Positions 17,325 through 27,058 of a stretch of 59,743 bases of DNA are shown here, piece by piece (position 1 is the first letter of the stretch; the number at the start of each line of letters is the position of its first letter). This stretch comes from Flavobacteriales bacterium (GTDB lineage: Bacteria > Bacteroidota > Bacteroidia > Flavobacteriales > TMED113), in contig PAWM01000016.1 in the NCBI GenBank assembly GCA_002714185.1, forward strand, positions 102,045 through 161,787, in the 5' to 3' direction. A program made the translations under genes and the position numbers. The notes below the pieces were generated by a model. The model saw nothing but the letters and a program-made list of their open reading frames with translations, did not search any database and was not told the origin of the DNA.

Positions 17325-20096
17325 ATGAATTATAATTTCAAAAAAATAGAAAAAAAATGGCGGGATTGGTGGAAATCAAATAAAACATATTCTGTAACCG
17401 AGGATTTAACTAAAAAAAAATTTTATGTATTAGATATGTTCCCTTATCCCTCAGGTTCTGGTCTTCATGTTGGCCATCCATTAGGATATATTGCATCAGA
17501 TATATATGCTAGGTATAAAAGATTAAATGGGTTTAATGTATTACACCCAATGGGTTATGATTCATTCGGATTACCTGCAGAACAATATGCAATTCAAACA
17601 GGTCAACATCCAAATATTACAACAGAAAATAATATCAAAAGATATAGAGAACAATTAGATAAAATTGGCTTTTCATTTGACTGGGACAGGGAAATTCGTA
17701 CTTCAGATCCAAAATACTATAAGTGGACTCAGTGGATTTTTAAACAATTATTTAATTCATATTATTGTAGTATCAATGACAAAGCTTGTCACATATCCGA
17801 ATTAATTAAAGAATTTGAAATAAATGGAAACAAAAAAGTACAATCTCCATGTGATGGAGATACACAACTTTTTGACTCAAAAGAATGGGTAAACTTTAAT
17901 GAAAAAAAACAACAAGAAATACTATTAAAATACCGATTAGCATATTTATCAGACACCTGGGTCAATTGGTGCCCAGCACTTGGAACTGTATTGGCTAATG
18001 ATGAAGTGAAAGATGGTTACTCCGAAAGAGGTAACTTTCCTGTGGAGCAAAAGAAGATGAGACAATGGTCACTCAGAATTACTGCATATGCAAATAGATT
18101 ATTAAATGGATTAAATAATATAGACTGGAATAGCTCTATTAAAGAAATGCAACGAAATTGGATTGGAAAATCAAAAGGAGCATTGATAAAATTTAAAGTT
18201 GCTAAAAATGTCAACTCAGTTGAAGTGTTTACAACTCGGCCTGATACAATCTTTGGTGTTTCATTTATGGTTATTGCACCTGAACATCCCATAGTTCATA
18301 AAATAACAACAAAAAAACAATATCAAAATGTACTTGACTACTGTAATGATGTATCTCTAAAATCAGAAAGAGATAGGCAAAGTAACAATAAAAATATAAC
18401 GGGTGTATTTTCTGGATCTTACGCTATTCACCCACTAACAAAAAAAACAATCCCTATATGGATAGCTGACTATGTTATTGCCTCATATGGTTCAGGTGCT
18501 ATTATGGCTGTGCCTTGTGGCGATCAAAGGGACTGGAATTTTGCAAAAAAATTTAATTTAGATATTCCAAATATTTTTAAAAATACTGATGTTAGTGAAA
18601 GTGCTAATGAAAGTTTAGAGTGTACAATAATTAACTCTGATTTTTTGAACAATTTAAATTCTCGTGATGCAATTAAAAAATCTATTTCAACAATTGAAAA
18701 ACTAAATATAGGCACCATAAAAACAAATTTTAGAATTAGAGATGCTGTTTTTAGTCGTCAAAGATACTGGGGTGAGCCATTTCCCGTTTACTATAAAGAT
18801 GATACACCTTACATCTTAAATAATAATTCATGTTTACAATTACCCAAAATAAATAAATATCTCCCTACTAAAGAAGGAAATCCTCCATTAGCAAGAGCCA
18901 AAAAAGAAGACTGGAATATATTTGATGGAGAAAAAATGGAATATAATACAATGCCTGGTTGGGCTGGTTCATCGTGGTATTTTTTAAGGTTCATGGATCC
19001 TAATAATAATTATGAATTTGTTGCAGAAGAAAAAGTGAATTACTGGGGACAAGTTGATTTATATATGGGCGGCGCTGAACATGCAGTCGGACACTTATTA
19101 TATTCACGTTTTTGGACTCACTTCCTATTCGATTTGGGATATTTAAAGTTTCAAGAACCTTTTAAAAAATTAATTAACCAAGGTATGATTTTAGGTCGTT
19201 CAAATTTTGTTTATAGAAAAACCGACACTTCTGAATTTGTGACATATGAAAAACGACACAATTACAAAACTACAAAAATACATGTTGATATTGGACTTGT
19301 AAACAATGACATTCTAGATGTTGAAAAATTTACACAATGGAGACCTGAATTCTCAAATGCAAAATTTATTTTAAATGATTCTGGAAATTATTTATGTGGA
19401 TTTGAAATTGAAAAAATGTCTAAATCAAAATATAACACTCAATCACCCGATGAATTAATTGAAAAATATGGTGCAGATACATTGAGAATGTACGAAATGT
19501 TTTTAGGTCCAATTGAACAATATAAACCTTGGGATATCAAAGGGATTAACGGGGTGCATAATTTTCTAAAAAAACTATGGAGATTAACTCATAACGAAAA
19601 AAATAAATTAATTGTAACCGATGTAAATCCCACTAAAGAGGAATATAAATCAATTCATATTTGTATTAAAAAAATTACACAAGATTTAGAGCGATTTTCA
19701 TTTAACACAATTGTTAGTCATCTTATGATTTGTCTTAATGAATTAATCAACCAAGACTGCAATAAAAGAAAAATCATTACTGATTACATTATTTTATTAT
19801 CACCTTATGCACCATTTATATGCGAAGAAATATGGTCTTCACTAGGCCATTCATCTTCTATTAATGATGCGAAATGGCCCAAATTTGAAGAAAAATATAT
19901 AAAAGAAGACTCGATAAATTATCCTATAGCATTTAATGGGAAAATGCGATTTACTCTCAATCTTAATTGTAAGTTATCAAAAAAAGAAATTGAAGAAATA
20001 ATTATTAAAAACCCAAAAACAATAAATTATTTAAATAACAACCAATTAAAAAAGATTATTATTGTCCCAAATAAGATAATTAATATTGTTTTTTAG
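17325..20096 (+). CDS. leuS: Leucine--tRNA ligase
   Basis: Charges tRNA-Leu. Class I signatures: the HIGH-type motif in GLHVGHPLGY with the preceding FYVLDMFPYPSGSG, the CP1 editing domain with FTTRPDTIFGVSF and YGSGAIMAVP, and KMSKS in EIEKMSKSKYNT. The C-terminal anticodon-binding domain is present. 923 residues, within the size seen in Bacteroidota. Ends in TAG four bases before a 10-bp tandem repeat. Confidence 0.97.
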   Translation: MNYNFKKIEKKWRDWWKSNKTYSVTEDLTKKKFYVLDMFPYPSGSGLHVGHPLGYIASDIYARYKRLNGFNVLHPMGYDSFGLPAEQYAIQTGQHPNITTENNIKRYREQLDKIGFSFDWDREIRTSDPKYYKWTQWIFKQLFNSYYCSINDKACHISELIKEFEINGNKKVQSPCDGDTQLFDSKEWVNFNEKKQQEILLKYRLAYLSDTWVNWCPALGTVLANDEVKDGYSERGNFPVEQKKMRQWSLRITAYANRLLNGLNNIDWNSSIKEMQRNWIGKSKGALIKFKVAKNVNSVEVFTTRPDTIFGVSFMVIAPEHPIVHKITTKKQYQNVLDYCNDVSLKSERDRQSNNKNITGVFSGSYAIHPLTKKTIPIWIADYVIASYGSGAIMAVPCGDQRDWNFAKKFNLDIPNIFKNTDVSESANESLECTIINSDFLNNLNSRDAIKKSISTIEKLNIGTIKTNFRIRDAVFSRQRYWGEPFPVYYKDDTPYILNNNSCLQLPKINKYLPTKEGNPPLARAKKEDWNIFDGEKMEYNTMPGWAGSSWYFLRFMDPNNNYEFVAEEKVNYWGQVDLYMGGAEHAVGHLLYSRFWTHFLFDLGYLKFQEPFKKLINQGMILGRSNFVYRKTDTSEFVTYEKRHNYKTTKIHVDIGLVNNDILDVEKFTQWRPEFSNAKFILNDSGNYLCGFEIEKMSKSKYNTQSPDELIEKYGADTLRMYEMFLGPIEQYKPWDIKGINGVHNFLKKLWRLTHNEKNKLIVTDVNPTKEEYKSIHICIKKITQDLERFSFNTIVSHLMICLNELINQDCNKRKIITDYIILLSPYAPFICEEIWSSLGHSSSINDAKWPKFEEKYIKEDSINYPIAFNGKMRFTLNLNCKLSKKEIEEIIIKNPKTINYLNNNQLKKIIIVPNKIINIVF

Positions 20097-20100
20097 TCAA

Positions 20101-20160
20101 AAATTGAACAAAATTGAACAAAATTGAACAAAATTGAACAAAATTGAACAAAATTGAACA
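20101..20160. repeat. Six perfect tandem copies of a 10-bp unit, AAATTGAACA
   Basis: Six exact copies run from 20101 to 20160, starting four bases after the leuS stop codon; the next four bases (aaat) begin a seventh copy. Each unit contains a TTG. The TTG in the fifth copy (20144) opens the DUF3108 frame. TTGs in copies 1-4 meet TGA after seven codons, and the TTG in copy 6 meets TAA. The unit is not a multiple of three and is close to one helical turn. Confidence 0.95.
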
Positions 20161-20935
20161 AAATAAAGATTATAAAATAAATTTATTTTATGTGATTTTT
20201 TTTATTGTTTTATCCACTTTTTCTCAAAAAAATGATTCTTTTGATAAAATTTTAACAAAAAACTTAAAAAATGACTCATTTTCTATAGGAGAACAACTTA
20301 GATATAAAATATCATATGGTAAACAAAATAAAAAAAAGGGTATTCTAACTGCAGGTCATGCAACATTTGAAATTAAAAAACATGATAATAATAATTATCT
20401 ATTTCATGGATTTGGAAAAACAACTAGAATGTTTAGTCTATTTATGAAAGTTCAACACGAGTACAAATCAATAGCCAACATAGAAACACTTAATTTAATC
20501 CAATCTGAAATGACCATTGAAGAAGGGAAATTTTTTATCCACGACTCGATAAAATTTGATAGTCACACAGCTTTAGAGAACTCAATACACGATATACTGA
20601 CCACATTTTATAAAATTCGAACAATCGCAATGCAAGATTACCAAAATATAGATACATTATTCTTTTCCTATTATTATAATGGAGAGATTATACCGTCTTA
20701 TATTGTTAAATTGAAGAAAGAGTTAGTGCAAACCAAATTTGGCACAATTAAAACAACCAAATGGTCACCTTTATTAGAAAAAGGAAGAATGTTTAAAGAA
20801 TCAACTGGAGCATTTATTTGGGTAACAGATGATGCAATGCATATTCCTGTCAAAATAGAATTTCCAATTTTAGTGGGGTCAATATATGTTAATATAATTG
20901 GTGCAAAAGGAACAATGCATAATTTAAATGAATAA
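20144..20935 (+). CDS. DUF3108 domain-containing exported protein
   Basis: Exported protein of about 263 residues. After a signal segment (INLFYVIFFIVLSTFSQ) it has the DUF3108 pattern: FSIGEQLRYKISYG, GHATFEI, FHGFGKTTRMFSLFMKVQ and the late PVKIEFPILVGSIYVNI. Function is unknown; in Bacteroidota such genes often sit with a tryptophan dioxygenase and an M23 peptidase, as here. The only usable start upstream of the signal is a TTG inside the 10-bp repeat, which is odd; a non-standard start or coupling to leuS is possible. Confidence 0.8.
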   Translation: MNKIEQNKDYKINLFYVIFFIVLSTFSQKNDSFDKILTKNLKNDSFSIGEQLRYKISYGKQNKKKGILTAGHATFEIKKHDNNNYLFHGFGKTTRMFSLFMKVQHEYKSIANIETLNLIQSEMTIEEGKFFIHDSIKFDSHTALENSIHDILTTFYKIRTIAMQDYQNIDTLFFSYYYNGEIIPSYIVKLKKELVQTKFGTIKTTKWSPLLEKGRMFKESTGAFIWVTDDAMHIPVKIEFPILVGSIYVNIIGAKGTMHNLNE

Positions 20936-20998
20936 TTTATTTAAAGCTAAATTGATAATTTATTCTTTATATTTAAAACTCATTTAACAACCATTAAA

Positions 20999-21982
20999 AT
21001 GCTAAAGGATAAAAAATTAACACAAAAAATTCAAGAACTATCTAAAAAATATCTTGCAACAGGACAAGATATATACTCATTTTTGGACGGCTTACTTTAT
21101 TCTGATTACATGGGCTACTGGGATTATATTCACTTAGATACATTGTTAACTTTGCAAACACCTAAAACTGATTTTCCTGATGAAAATATATTTATATTAT
21201 ATCACCAAATTACTGAACTCTATTTTAAATTGTGTTTATTAGAGATTGAACAAATAAATAAGAATGGAAAAAAAATTGCAGAAAACGGACAAGATTTAGG
21301 ATGGAACCACAAACTTAAAGTAGATCTTTTTATTAAAAAAATGAAAAGAATTAACAGATATTTAAAACAATTAATTAACTCATTTAACATCATGACTGAA
21401 GGCATGGACAAAGACCAATTTCTCAAGTTTAGAATGTCTTTATTGCCTAGTAGTGGCTTTCAAAGTGTCCAATATAGAATGATTGAACTACGATCTACTA
21501 GTCTAGAAAATTTACATCATAATCAAACGGAAGAAACAAAATCAATTGAAACAGTATTTAACCAATTATATTGGCAAATGGGTGCAAACGATTTAGATTC
21601 AGGTGAAAAAACATATACACTAAAACAGTTTGAAAAGAAATATAAAAAACGACTACTAAAACTAGCTAATCGAATGCAAAACCTTAATTTATTATCAAAA
21701 TACAATTCCTTAGCGGAAGAAGATAAAAAAAATAAAGAATTAATTTCTTTAATTAAAGAATATGATTTAAATATTAATGTAAATTGGAAATTAGCTCACT
21801 ACAAATCAGCTGTAAAATATTTACATATGAAAAAAAATGATATTGCCGCAACTGGTGGAACAAATTGGCAGCAATACCTACCTCCTAAATTTCAAAAAAT
21901 TATATTTTTTCCAAAACTATGGACAAATAAAGAAAAAGAAAATTGGGGAAAAAAATGGGTGGAATCAATTCTTGAAAAATGA
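20999..21982 (+). CDS. kynA: Tryptophan 2,3-dioxygenase
   Basis: Haem enzyme opening the indole ring of tryptophan to N-formylkynurenine, the first step of the kynurenine route. Conserved blocks: YHQITELYFKLCLLEIEQ with the distal His, FLKFRMSLLPSSGFQSVQYR, SLENLHH, and the C-terminal NWKLAHYKSAVKYL with the probable haem-ligating His, then GGTNWQQYLPP. 327 residues. Overlaps the M23 peptidase gene by 4 bp (ATGA). A cyclase-family gene that could remove the formyl group lies 3.2 kb downstream on the other strand. Confidence 0.88.
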   Translation: MLKDKKLTQKIQELSKKYLATGQDIYSFLDGLLYSDYMGYWDYIHLDTLLTLQTPKTDFPDENIFILYHQITELYFKLCLLEIEQINKNGKKIAENGQDLGWNHKLKVDLFIKKMKRINRYLKQLINSFNIMTEGMDKDQFLKFRMSLLPSSGFQSVQYRMIELRSTSLENLHHNQTEETKSIETVFNQLYWQMGANDLDSGEKTYTLKQFEKKYKKRLLKLANRMQNLNLLSKYNSLAEEDKKNKELISLIKEYDLNINVNWKLAHYKSAVKYLHMKKNDIAATGGTNWQQYLPPKFQKIIFFPKLWTNKEKENWGKKWVESILEK

Positions 21983-23268
21983 AAAATATTTATATCATCT
22001 CATTTATATTTTTAATTGGATTCGGCTGCAATAAAGCAAAAAAAAATTCAATTAATGAAAATCAATCTTCAGCTAAAGAATCAAAGTATTTATATAATTT
22101 AAACATCGACAGCTTAACTGTAATCAATGAAAATGTTAGAAATGGAGAAAGTGTTGGGCAAATTTTGAATAGTCATAATGTAAGTTTTTCTGATATTGAT
22201 AAACTAGCAAAATTATCAAGAAAGATTTTTGACCTTCGAGATGTTAAAGCTGGCGGGTCATATTCACTATTATTTAGTGACTCTATCCCTTTTTATTTTA
22301 TTTATGAAATCAATAAAGTAGACTTTTTAGTAGCCAAATTAAATGACACAATTTCAGTATACTTAGATAAAAAAGAATTAGTTATAAAAGAAAAAACAGG
22401 CTCCGGTATCATTCAATCCTCTTTATGGTTTGCAATAGAAGAAAGTAATCTGTCAGCAAAATTAGTAAATATTTTCGCCGATGAAATATACCCTTGGACA
22501 ATTGATTTTTTTAGGTTAAATACTGGCGATAAATTCAAAGTAATATACGATGCTAAATATGTTGATGGCGAATTTATTGGTGTGGGTAAAGTTCATGCAG
22601 CACTATTCCAACATAATAATACTAATTATTACGCATATGCATTTAATGAAGTAGGGGGATTTGAAGACTATTTTGATGAAAACGGAAACAACTTGCGTAA
22701 ATTTTTTTTAAAAGCACCTGTTTCGTTTACTCGTATATCTTCTAAATTTACAAACAAACGAAAACATCCTGTAACAGGTAGATGGAAAGGTCATTTTGGT
22801 ACAGATTTTGCTGCACCAATTGGGACCCCAATATATAGTACTGCCGATGGGGTAATTACTGAAGTGACTTACAATAAGTATAACGGGTATTATGTTAAAA
22901 TCCGCCACAATTCGACATATACCACACAATATCTTCATATGGATAAATCAAGTAAACGTCTATGGAGTAGAAATGGAATCAAAAAGGGAAAAAAAGTAAG
23001 ACAAGGAATTGATGTTATTGGATATGTTGGAAGATCTGGCCAAGCTACCGGTCCACATGTTTGCTATCGTTTTTGGAAAAATGGTAAACAAGTTGACCCT
23101 TTTAAAACTACTCTTCCCCCATCAACTCCAATCAATAAAGATAAACGATCTGAATTTCAAAAAAATCAAAAGATTCTGTTTGAAAAATTAAATACAATTA
23201 GCTACCCTGACCAATACTTAAATATGGACACCATGTATGATTTGAGTATGCTAAACACTATGGATTAA
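21979..23268 (+). CDS. M23 family peptidase, lipoprotein
   Basis: Probable periplasmic peptidoglycan endopeptidase (LytM/NlpD type). It has a lipoprotein signal with lipobox IGFGC (Cys17), a LysM/OapA-like middle domain beginning with NGESVGQILNSHNVS, and a C-terminal M23 domain (about 240-380). Zinc ligands are visible in GHFGTDFAAPIG and GPHVCYRFW, with TQYLHM between. 429 residues. The 3' end overlaps convergent ispG by 11 bp. Confidence 0.92.
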   Translation: MKNIYIISFIFLIGFGCNKAKKNSINENQSSAKESKYLYNLNIDSLTVINENVRNGESVGQILNSHNVSFSDIDKLAKLSRKIFDLRDVKAGGSYSLLFSDSIPFYFIYEINKVDFLVAKLNDTISVYLDKKELVIKEKTGSGIIQSSLWFAIEESNLSAKLVNIFADEIYPWTIDFFRLNTGDKFKVIYDAKYVDGEFIGVGKVHAALFQHNNTNYYAYAFNEVGGFEDYFDENGNNLRKFFLKAPVSFTRISSKFTNKRKHPVTGRWKGHFGTDFAAPIGTPIYSTADGVITEVTYNKYNGYYVKIRHNSTYTTQYLHMDKSSKRLWSRNGIKKGKKVRQGIDVIGYVGRSGQATGPHVCYRFWKNGKQVDPFKTTLPPSTPINKDKRSEFQKNQKILFEKLNTISYPDQYLNMDTMYDLSMLNTMD

Positions 23269-25168
23269 CCCAATCACCATGATCTTTTATTAATTGAATC
23301 AACTCACATAATGCATCTTTTGTGTCTATATTACTTTTAACCATCTCCTTTTTCTTGTATAAACTTATCTTGTTTTTACCTGTACCCACATAACCATAAT
23401 CTGCATCTGCCATTTCTCCCGGTCCATTTACAATACAACCCATAATCCCGATTTTGAGACCTTTCAAATGTGATGTGGCTTTTCTTATTTTTGCTGTTGT
23501 CGATTCTAAATCAAATTGAGTGCGACCACAAGATGGACACGAAATATATTCTGTTTTTGATATTCGTGTACGTGTAGCTTGTAAAATATCAAATTCTAAT
23601 TGATTTATTTTTTTATTATTAAAATTCCTTTTATTAGAAATAAAAATACCATCGCCCAAACCGTCTAAAAATAAAGCACCAAAATCAATTGAGGCATGAA
23701 TTTGCAACTTTTCTCTAGAAAAAATGTTATAATTTTTTCTGATGACAACGGGTGATTTAACTTGATTATTAATGAATTCTATGAAAATTTTTCTATGGTC
23801 GCATAGACTGTTTATATTATTCGTACATATTATTAATACGATAGATTGATCTTTACTAATTTTTTTTAATAAATCCTTGGATAAATCATCTAAATAAATT
23901 GAAATGAAATTTATTTCCTTTGATAATTTTATGTTTTTTAAATATTCCTGTACTGTTAAGAGTGGATACCCTTTTTCATGGAGTGTCCAAGTTTTATAAT
24001 TATATATAATTTTTAAAGGCCCTGGTTTATTAAAATTAAAGTTATTATCTCCAATAAAAATATAATCAGATGCTGTATCACTAATATTCCATTTATCTAA
24101 TTCTTCGGAATAATTATATCCTATATTATTTAAATCCGAATAAGTTATTTCTTTTTTATCTGAAAAATCAGTTATTACTACCGGGGCATTAGTATGGCCA
24201 ATATTAGTTATATTATAGGTTTTTCTCCTTGAAAAAATAAATGGATTTATTGATTCCTTTAATATAATAGAATGTTTTTCTATTTGTTTTATATAACTCA
24301 ATATTTGTTTACCCACTGGGATTTCATTTTCTGGCGGCTCTGTTAAAGAAACCCTAATGGTGTCTCCAATACCATCAACTAATAGTGAACCTATACCTAA
24401 AGCCGATTTTATTCTTGCATCGTCACCCTCTCCAGCCTCTGTAACACCTAAGTGAATCGGATAATTCATATTTTCTTGTTTCATTTTATGAACAAGCATT
24501 CTATATGCTTGAACCATAATAATAGGATTACTTGATTTCATAGATAATATGATGTCATGATATGCATATTTTTCACATATTCTTACAAATTCAAGTGCTG
24601 ACTCAACCATTCCCATTGGTGTGTCTCCATATTGACTCATAATACGATCTGACAAAGAACCATGATTAGTTCCTATTCTAAGAACTGTTTTGTTTTTTTT
24701 ACATATATCAATCAGTGGGAAAAATTTCTCTTCAATTCTTTTTAACTCTTCTAAGTAACTTTTAGTCGAATATTGATAAATTTTAAATTTTTTTCTATCA
24801 GAAAAGTTTCCTGGATTAATTCGGACTTTTTCTACAATTTTAGCTGCTTCTAGAGCTGCATTGGGAGTGAAATGAATATCTGCTACTAAAGGAGTAGTAT
24901 AACCTTTTTGAAGTAATTTATTTTTAATTTCATAAAGATTTTTTGCTTCTTTTATACTAGGGGCTGTTAATCTAACTATTTCACACCCACTTTGAATCAT
25001 CCTAACAATTTGTTCAACAGAAGAATTAGTATCCATAGTGTCAGTTGTTGTCATCGATTGTAAACGGATGGGATTGTCTGCCCCTATTCCTATATCACCC
25101 ACAAATACCTCTCTGGTTTTAAACCTGGAAATTTTAGTTAAATCACTACAGTCCATATTAATATTCAT
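23258..25168 (-). CDS. ispG: 4-hydroxy-3-methylbut-2-enyl-diphosphate synthase (long, Bacteroidota form)
   Basis: Iron-sulfur enzyme of the MEP pathway turning MEcPP into HMBPP. The N-terminal TIM barrel (NPIRLQSMTTTDT, RINPGNFSDR, HLGVTEAGEGDDARIKSALG) and C-terminal 4Fe-4S domain (YISCPSCGRTQFDL, GIMGCIVNGPGEM) flank an insert of about 220 residues, as in the plant/Bacteroidota three-domain type (about 635 residues). The frame is open from 25225; ATG 25168 is preferred because it overlaps the upstream cyclase gene by only 11 bp. ATG 25156 is an alternative. Confidence 0.95.
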   Translation of the reverse strand: MNINMDCSDLTKISRFKTREVFVGDIGIGADNPIRLQSMTTTDTMDTNSSVEQIVRMIQSGCEIVRLTAPSIKEAKNLYEIKNKLLQKGYTTPLVADIHFTPNAALEAAKIVEKVRINPGNFSDRKKFKIYQYSTKSYLEELKRIEEKFFPLIDICKKNKTVLRIGTNHGSLSDRIMSQYGDTPMGMVESALEFVRICEKYAYHDIILSMKSSNPIIMVQAYRMLVHKMKQENMNYPIHLGVTEAGEGDDARIKSALGIGSLLVDGIGDTIRVSLTEPPENEIPVGKQILSYIKQIEKHSIILKESINPFIFSRRKTYNITNIGHTNAPVVITDFSDKKEITYSDLNNIGYNYSEELDKWNISDTASDYIFIGDNNFNFNKPGPLKIIYNYKTWTLHEKGYPLLTVQEYLKNIKLSKEINFISIYLDDLSKDLLKKISKDQSIVLIICTNNINSLCDHRKIFIEFINNQVKSPVVIRKNYNIFSREKLQIHASIDFGALFLDGLGDGIFISNKRNFNNKKINQLEFDILQATRTRISKTEYISCPSCGRTQFDLESTTAKIRKATSHLKGLKIGIMGCIVNGPGEMADADYGYVGTGKNKISLYKKKEMVKSNIDTKDALCELIQLIKDHGDWVNP

Positions 25169-25919
25169 GTTTAATGCTCTTAAGTTTAAATAAGACAGGA
25201 CGGCTAGGTGATGCATCATTTTCAAAAGGTGAAAATTGTAAATTTAATAGATACAGACCATCTAAGATAGAGTCAGGAACATAAATGAGTTCTGTAATTG
25301 TACAATTAAGTCTGATATCATCAGGGAATTTCCAAAATGCTTTATGAGCAGTTAGATGACCTTCATCTTTTTCTTTATCAATCGACGGTAAATCAATTAA
25401 AATATGATTAATATTATTATCAACGATATAATCAACTGCGGCCTTAACTAAATAAGGGTGATTTGAATTAAAATAATTTTTCTTTTTTTTATTATCGTTA
25501 TTTGGTAAAGTTCTAATTATTAATGCATCTACATTTTCATTATTTACAAATGAGGATTCTATCATATTTTTTGTAATTACACAATCGCTATTCTTCTTTT
25601 TTGGAAGAACCGTAATTAATTTAGCAATAAAAAAGAATTGCTTCACTTGACTATTAATGGATTCTTTTTGCGGGCTAATATGTCCAACACATTCTGTGTG
25701 AGTACAGTGTGCATGGGGATTAAAGCTAATATTATTAAAATTAACAACAGCTCCCTTACTAACATCCCCAATCCATAAACCATCAATATGTGGTTCAATT
25801 TTTAATTGGTCAACTCCCCATGCACAAACTCCGTTTGACATAATTGGTATAGAAATATCCAGTGGGTCATTAAAATCAATAATAAACGAATTTTTATTAT
25901 GTTCAAGTATTGTTTTCAT
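25158..25919 (-). CDS. Cyclase family protein (kynurenine formamidase-like fold)
   Basis: A 253-residue member of the cyclase family (PF04199), whose metal site is normally HxGTHxDxxxH. Here it reads HAHCTHTECVGH, a form with Glu for Asp. Some relatives are arylformamidases (KynB), and a tryptophan dioxygenase lies 3.2 kb away, so hydrolysis of N-formylkynurenine is a reasonable but unproven guess. No signal peptide. Co-directional with ispG and hemW. Confidence 0.75.
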   Translation of the reverse strand: MKTILEHNKNSFIIDFNDPLDISIPIMSNGVCAWGVDQLKIEPHIDGLWIGDVSKGAVVNFNNISFNPHAHCTHTECVGHISPQKESINSQVKQFFFIAKLITVLPKKKNSDCVITKNMIESSFVNNENVDALIIRTLPNNDNKKKKNYFNSNHPYLVKAAVDYIVDNNINHILIDLPSIDKEKDEGHLTAHKAFWKFPDDIRLNCTITELIYVPDSILDGLYLLNLQFSPFENDASPSRPVLFKLKSIKHEY

Positions 25920-25928
25920 GTAAAATAA

Positions 25929-27056
25929 TTAAATTATAAATAGATTTTCAGCAATAGAATCTGCAAATAACATTCCTTTTTCAGTTAAAAATATTTTTCT
26001 ATCTATAATTATGACAAATTTTTTTTTCTCTAATTTATTAATTTCTTTTTTAAAAGAATCTTTTTGCTTTAATGTCATTTTATCAAAAACATAATCTATT
26101 TTCAAGCCGTACTTAGTTCTAATTGATGTTAATATATATTCATTTAATATATTTTTTTTTGTTAACACCTCTTCTTTAAAGATACACTCATTATTATTTA
26201 TTTTCTTAAAATACAGGGCATTATTTTTCACATTCCATCGTCGAGATATACCATTGTATGAATGAGCAGAAGGACCAACTCCTAAATAGTTAGTTGAGTT
26301 CCAATAATTTTTGTTATGTTGAGAGTAAAAAGCTGGTTTTGAAAAATTTGATATTTCATAATGAGTATATCCGTTTTTTAAAAATACTTTTCTTGCAATT
26401 AAAAATTGCTCTTTACCTTTAAGTGGATCTAATGATCTATAATCACCTTTCTTAATCATATGAAAAAGAGGGGTTTTTTTTTCAACAGTAAGACAATAAC
26501 AGGAAATATGAGGAACATTGAAGTTGATACATTTTTCTAAATTATTTAACCATGCAGTATTAGTTAGTAAAGGAAAGCCGTATATCAAATCGATACTAAA
26601 ATTTGAAATCTTGGATTTTTTTATTAGTTCAATTGATTGAACTGACTCAGTTGCAGTATGAGATCTGTTCATATAATTTAAATCTTTATTTCTAAAAGAC
26701 TGCACACCTAAACTTAATCTATTTATACCAAGATTAAACCATTCATTTAATTTTTTTTCATTGATATCTTCAGGGTTAGCTTCTAATGTGCACTCAAGAT
26801 TATTAGATAATGCAAAATTATCCTTGACTGCGGAAAAAATTTGGCTTAATTCATCCACTAATAAAATAGATGGAGTACCTCCACCAAAATAAATTGTATG
26901 AATTTTTTCGCCATTTAAATAATTCTTTTGAGTCTGTATTTCTTTGATAATTGCATAAATAATTTTAGACTTATTTCGTAAAGAAGTTGAAAAATGAAAA
27001 TCACAATAATAGCATGCTTGGGAACAAAATGGAATATGAATATATATTCCTGCCAT
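25929..27056 (-). CDS. hemW: Radical SAM haem chaperone HemW
   Basis: A 375-residue coproporphyrinogen-dehydrogenase-like radical SAM protein that delivers haem to client proteins. The cluster cysteines are C11, C15 and C18 in YIHIPFCSQACYYCDF. TIYFGGGTPSIL, RLSLGVQSFRN and YEISNFSKP follow. The lack of an N-terminal extension before the CxxxCxxC motif separates it from HemN. Last 3 bp gap to the sensor kinase gene. Confidence 0.92.
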   Translation of the reverse strand: MAGIYIHIPFCSQACYYCDFHFSTSLRNKSKIIYAIIKEIQTQKNYLNGEKIHTIYFGGGTPSILLVDELSQIFSAVKDNFALSNNLECTLEANPEDINEKKLNEWFNLGINRLSLGVQSFRNKDLNYMNRSHTATESVQSIELIKKSKISNFSIDLIYGFPLLTNTAWLNNLEKCINFNVPHISCYCLTVEKKTPLFHMIKKGDYRSLDPLKGKEQFLIARKVFLKNGYTHYEISNFSKPAFYSQHNKNYWNSTNYLGVGPSAHSYNGISRRWNVKNNALYFKKINNNECIFKEEVLTKKNILNEYILTSIRTKYGLKIDYVFDKMTLKQKDSFKKEINKLEKKKFVIIIDRKIFLTEKGMLFADSIAENLFII

Positions 27057-27058
27057 AA

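Noticed and set aside
20101-20160. CRISPR array
   Set aside because: The 10-bp units are contiguous with no spacers, and no cas genes are near.
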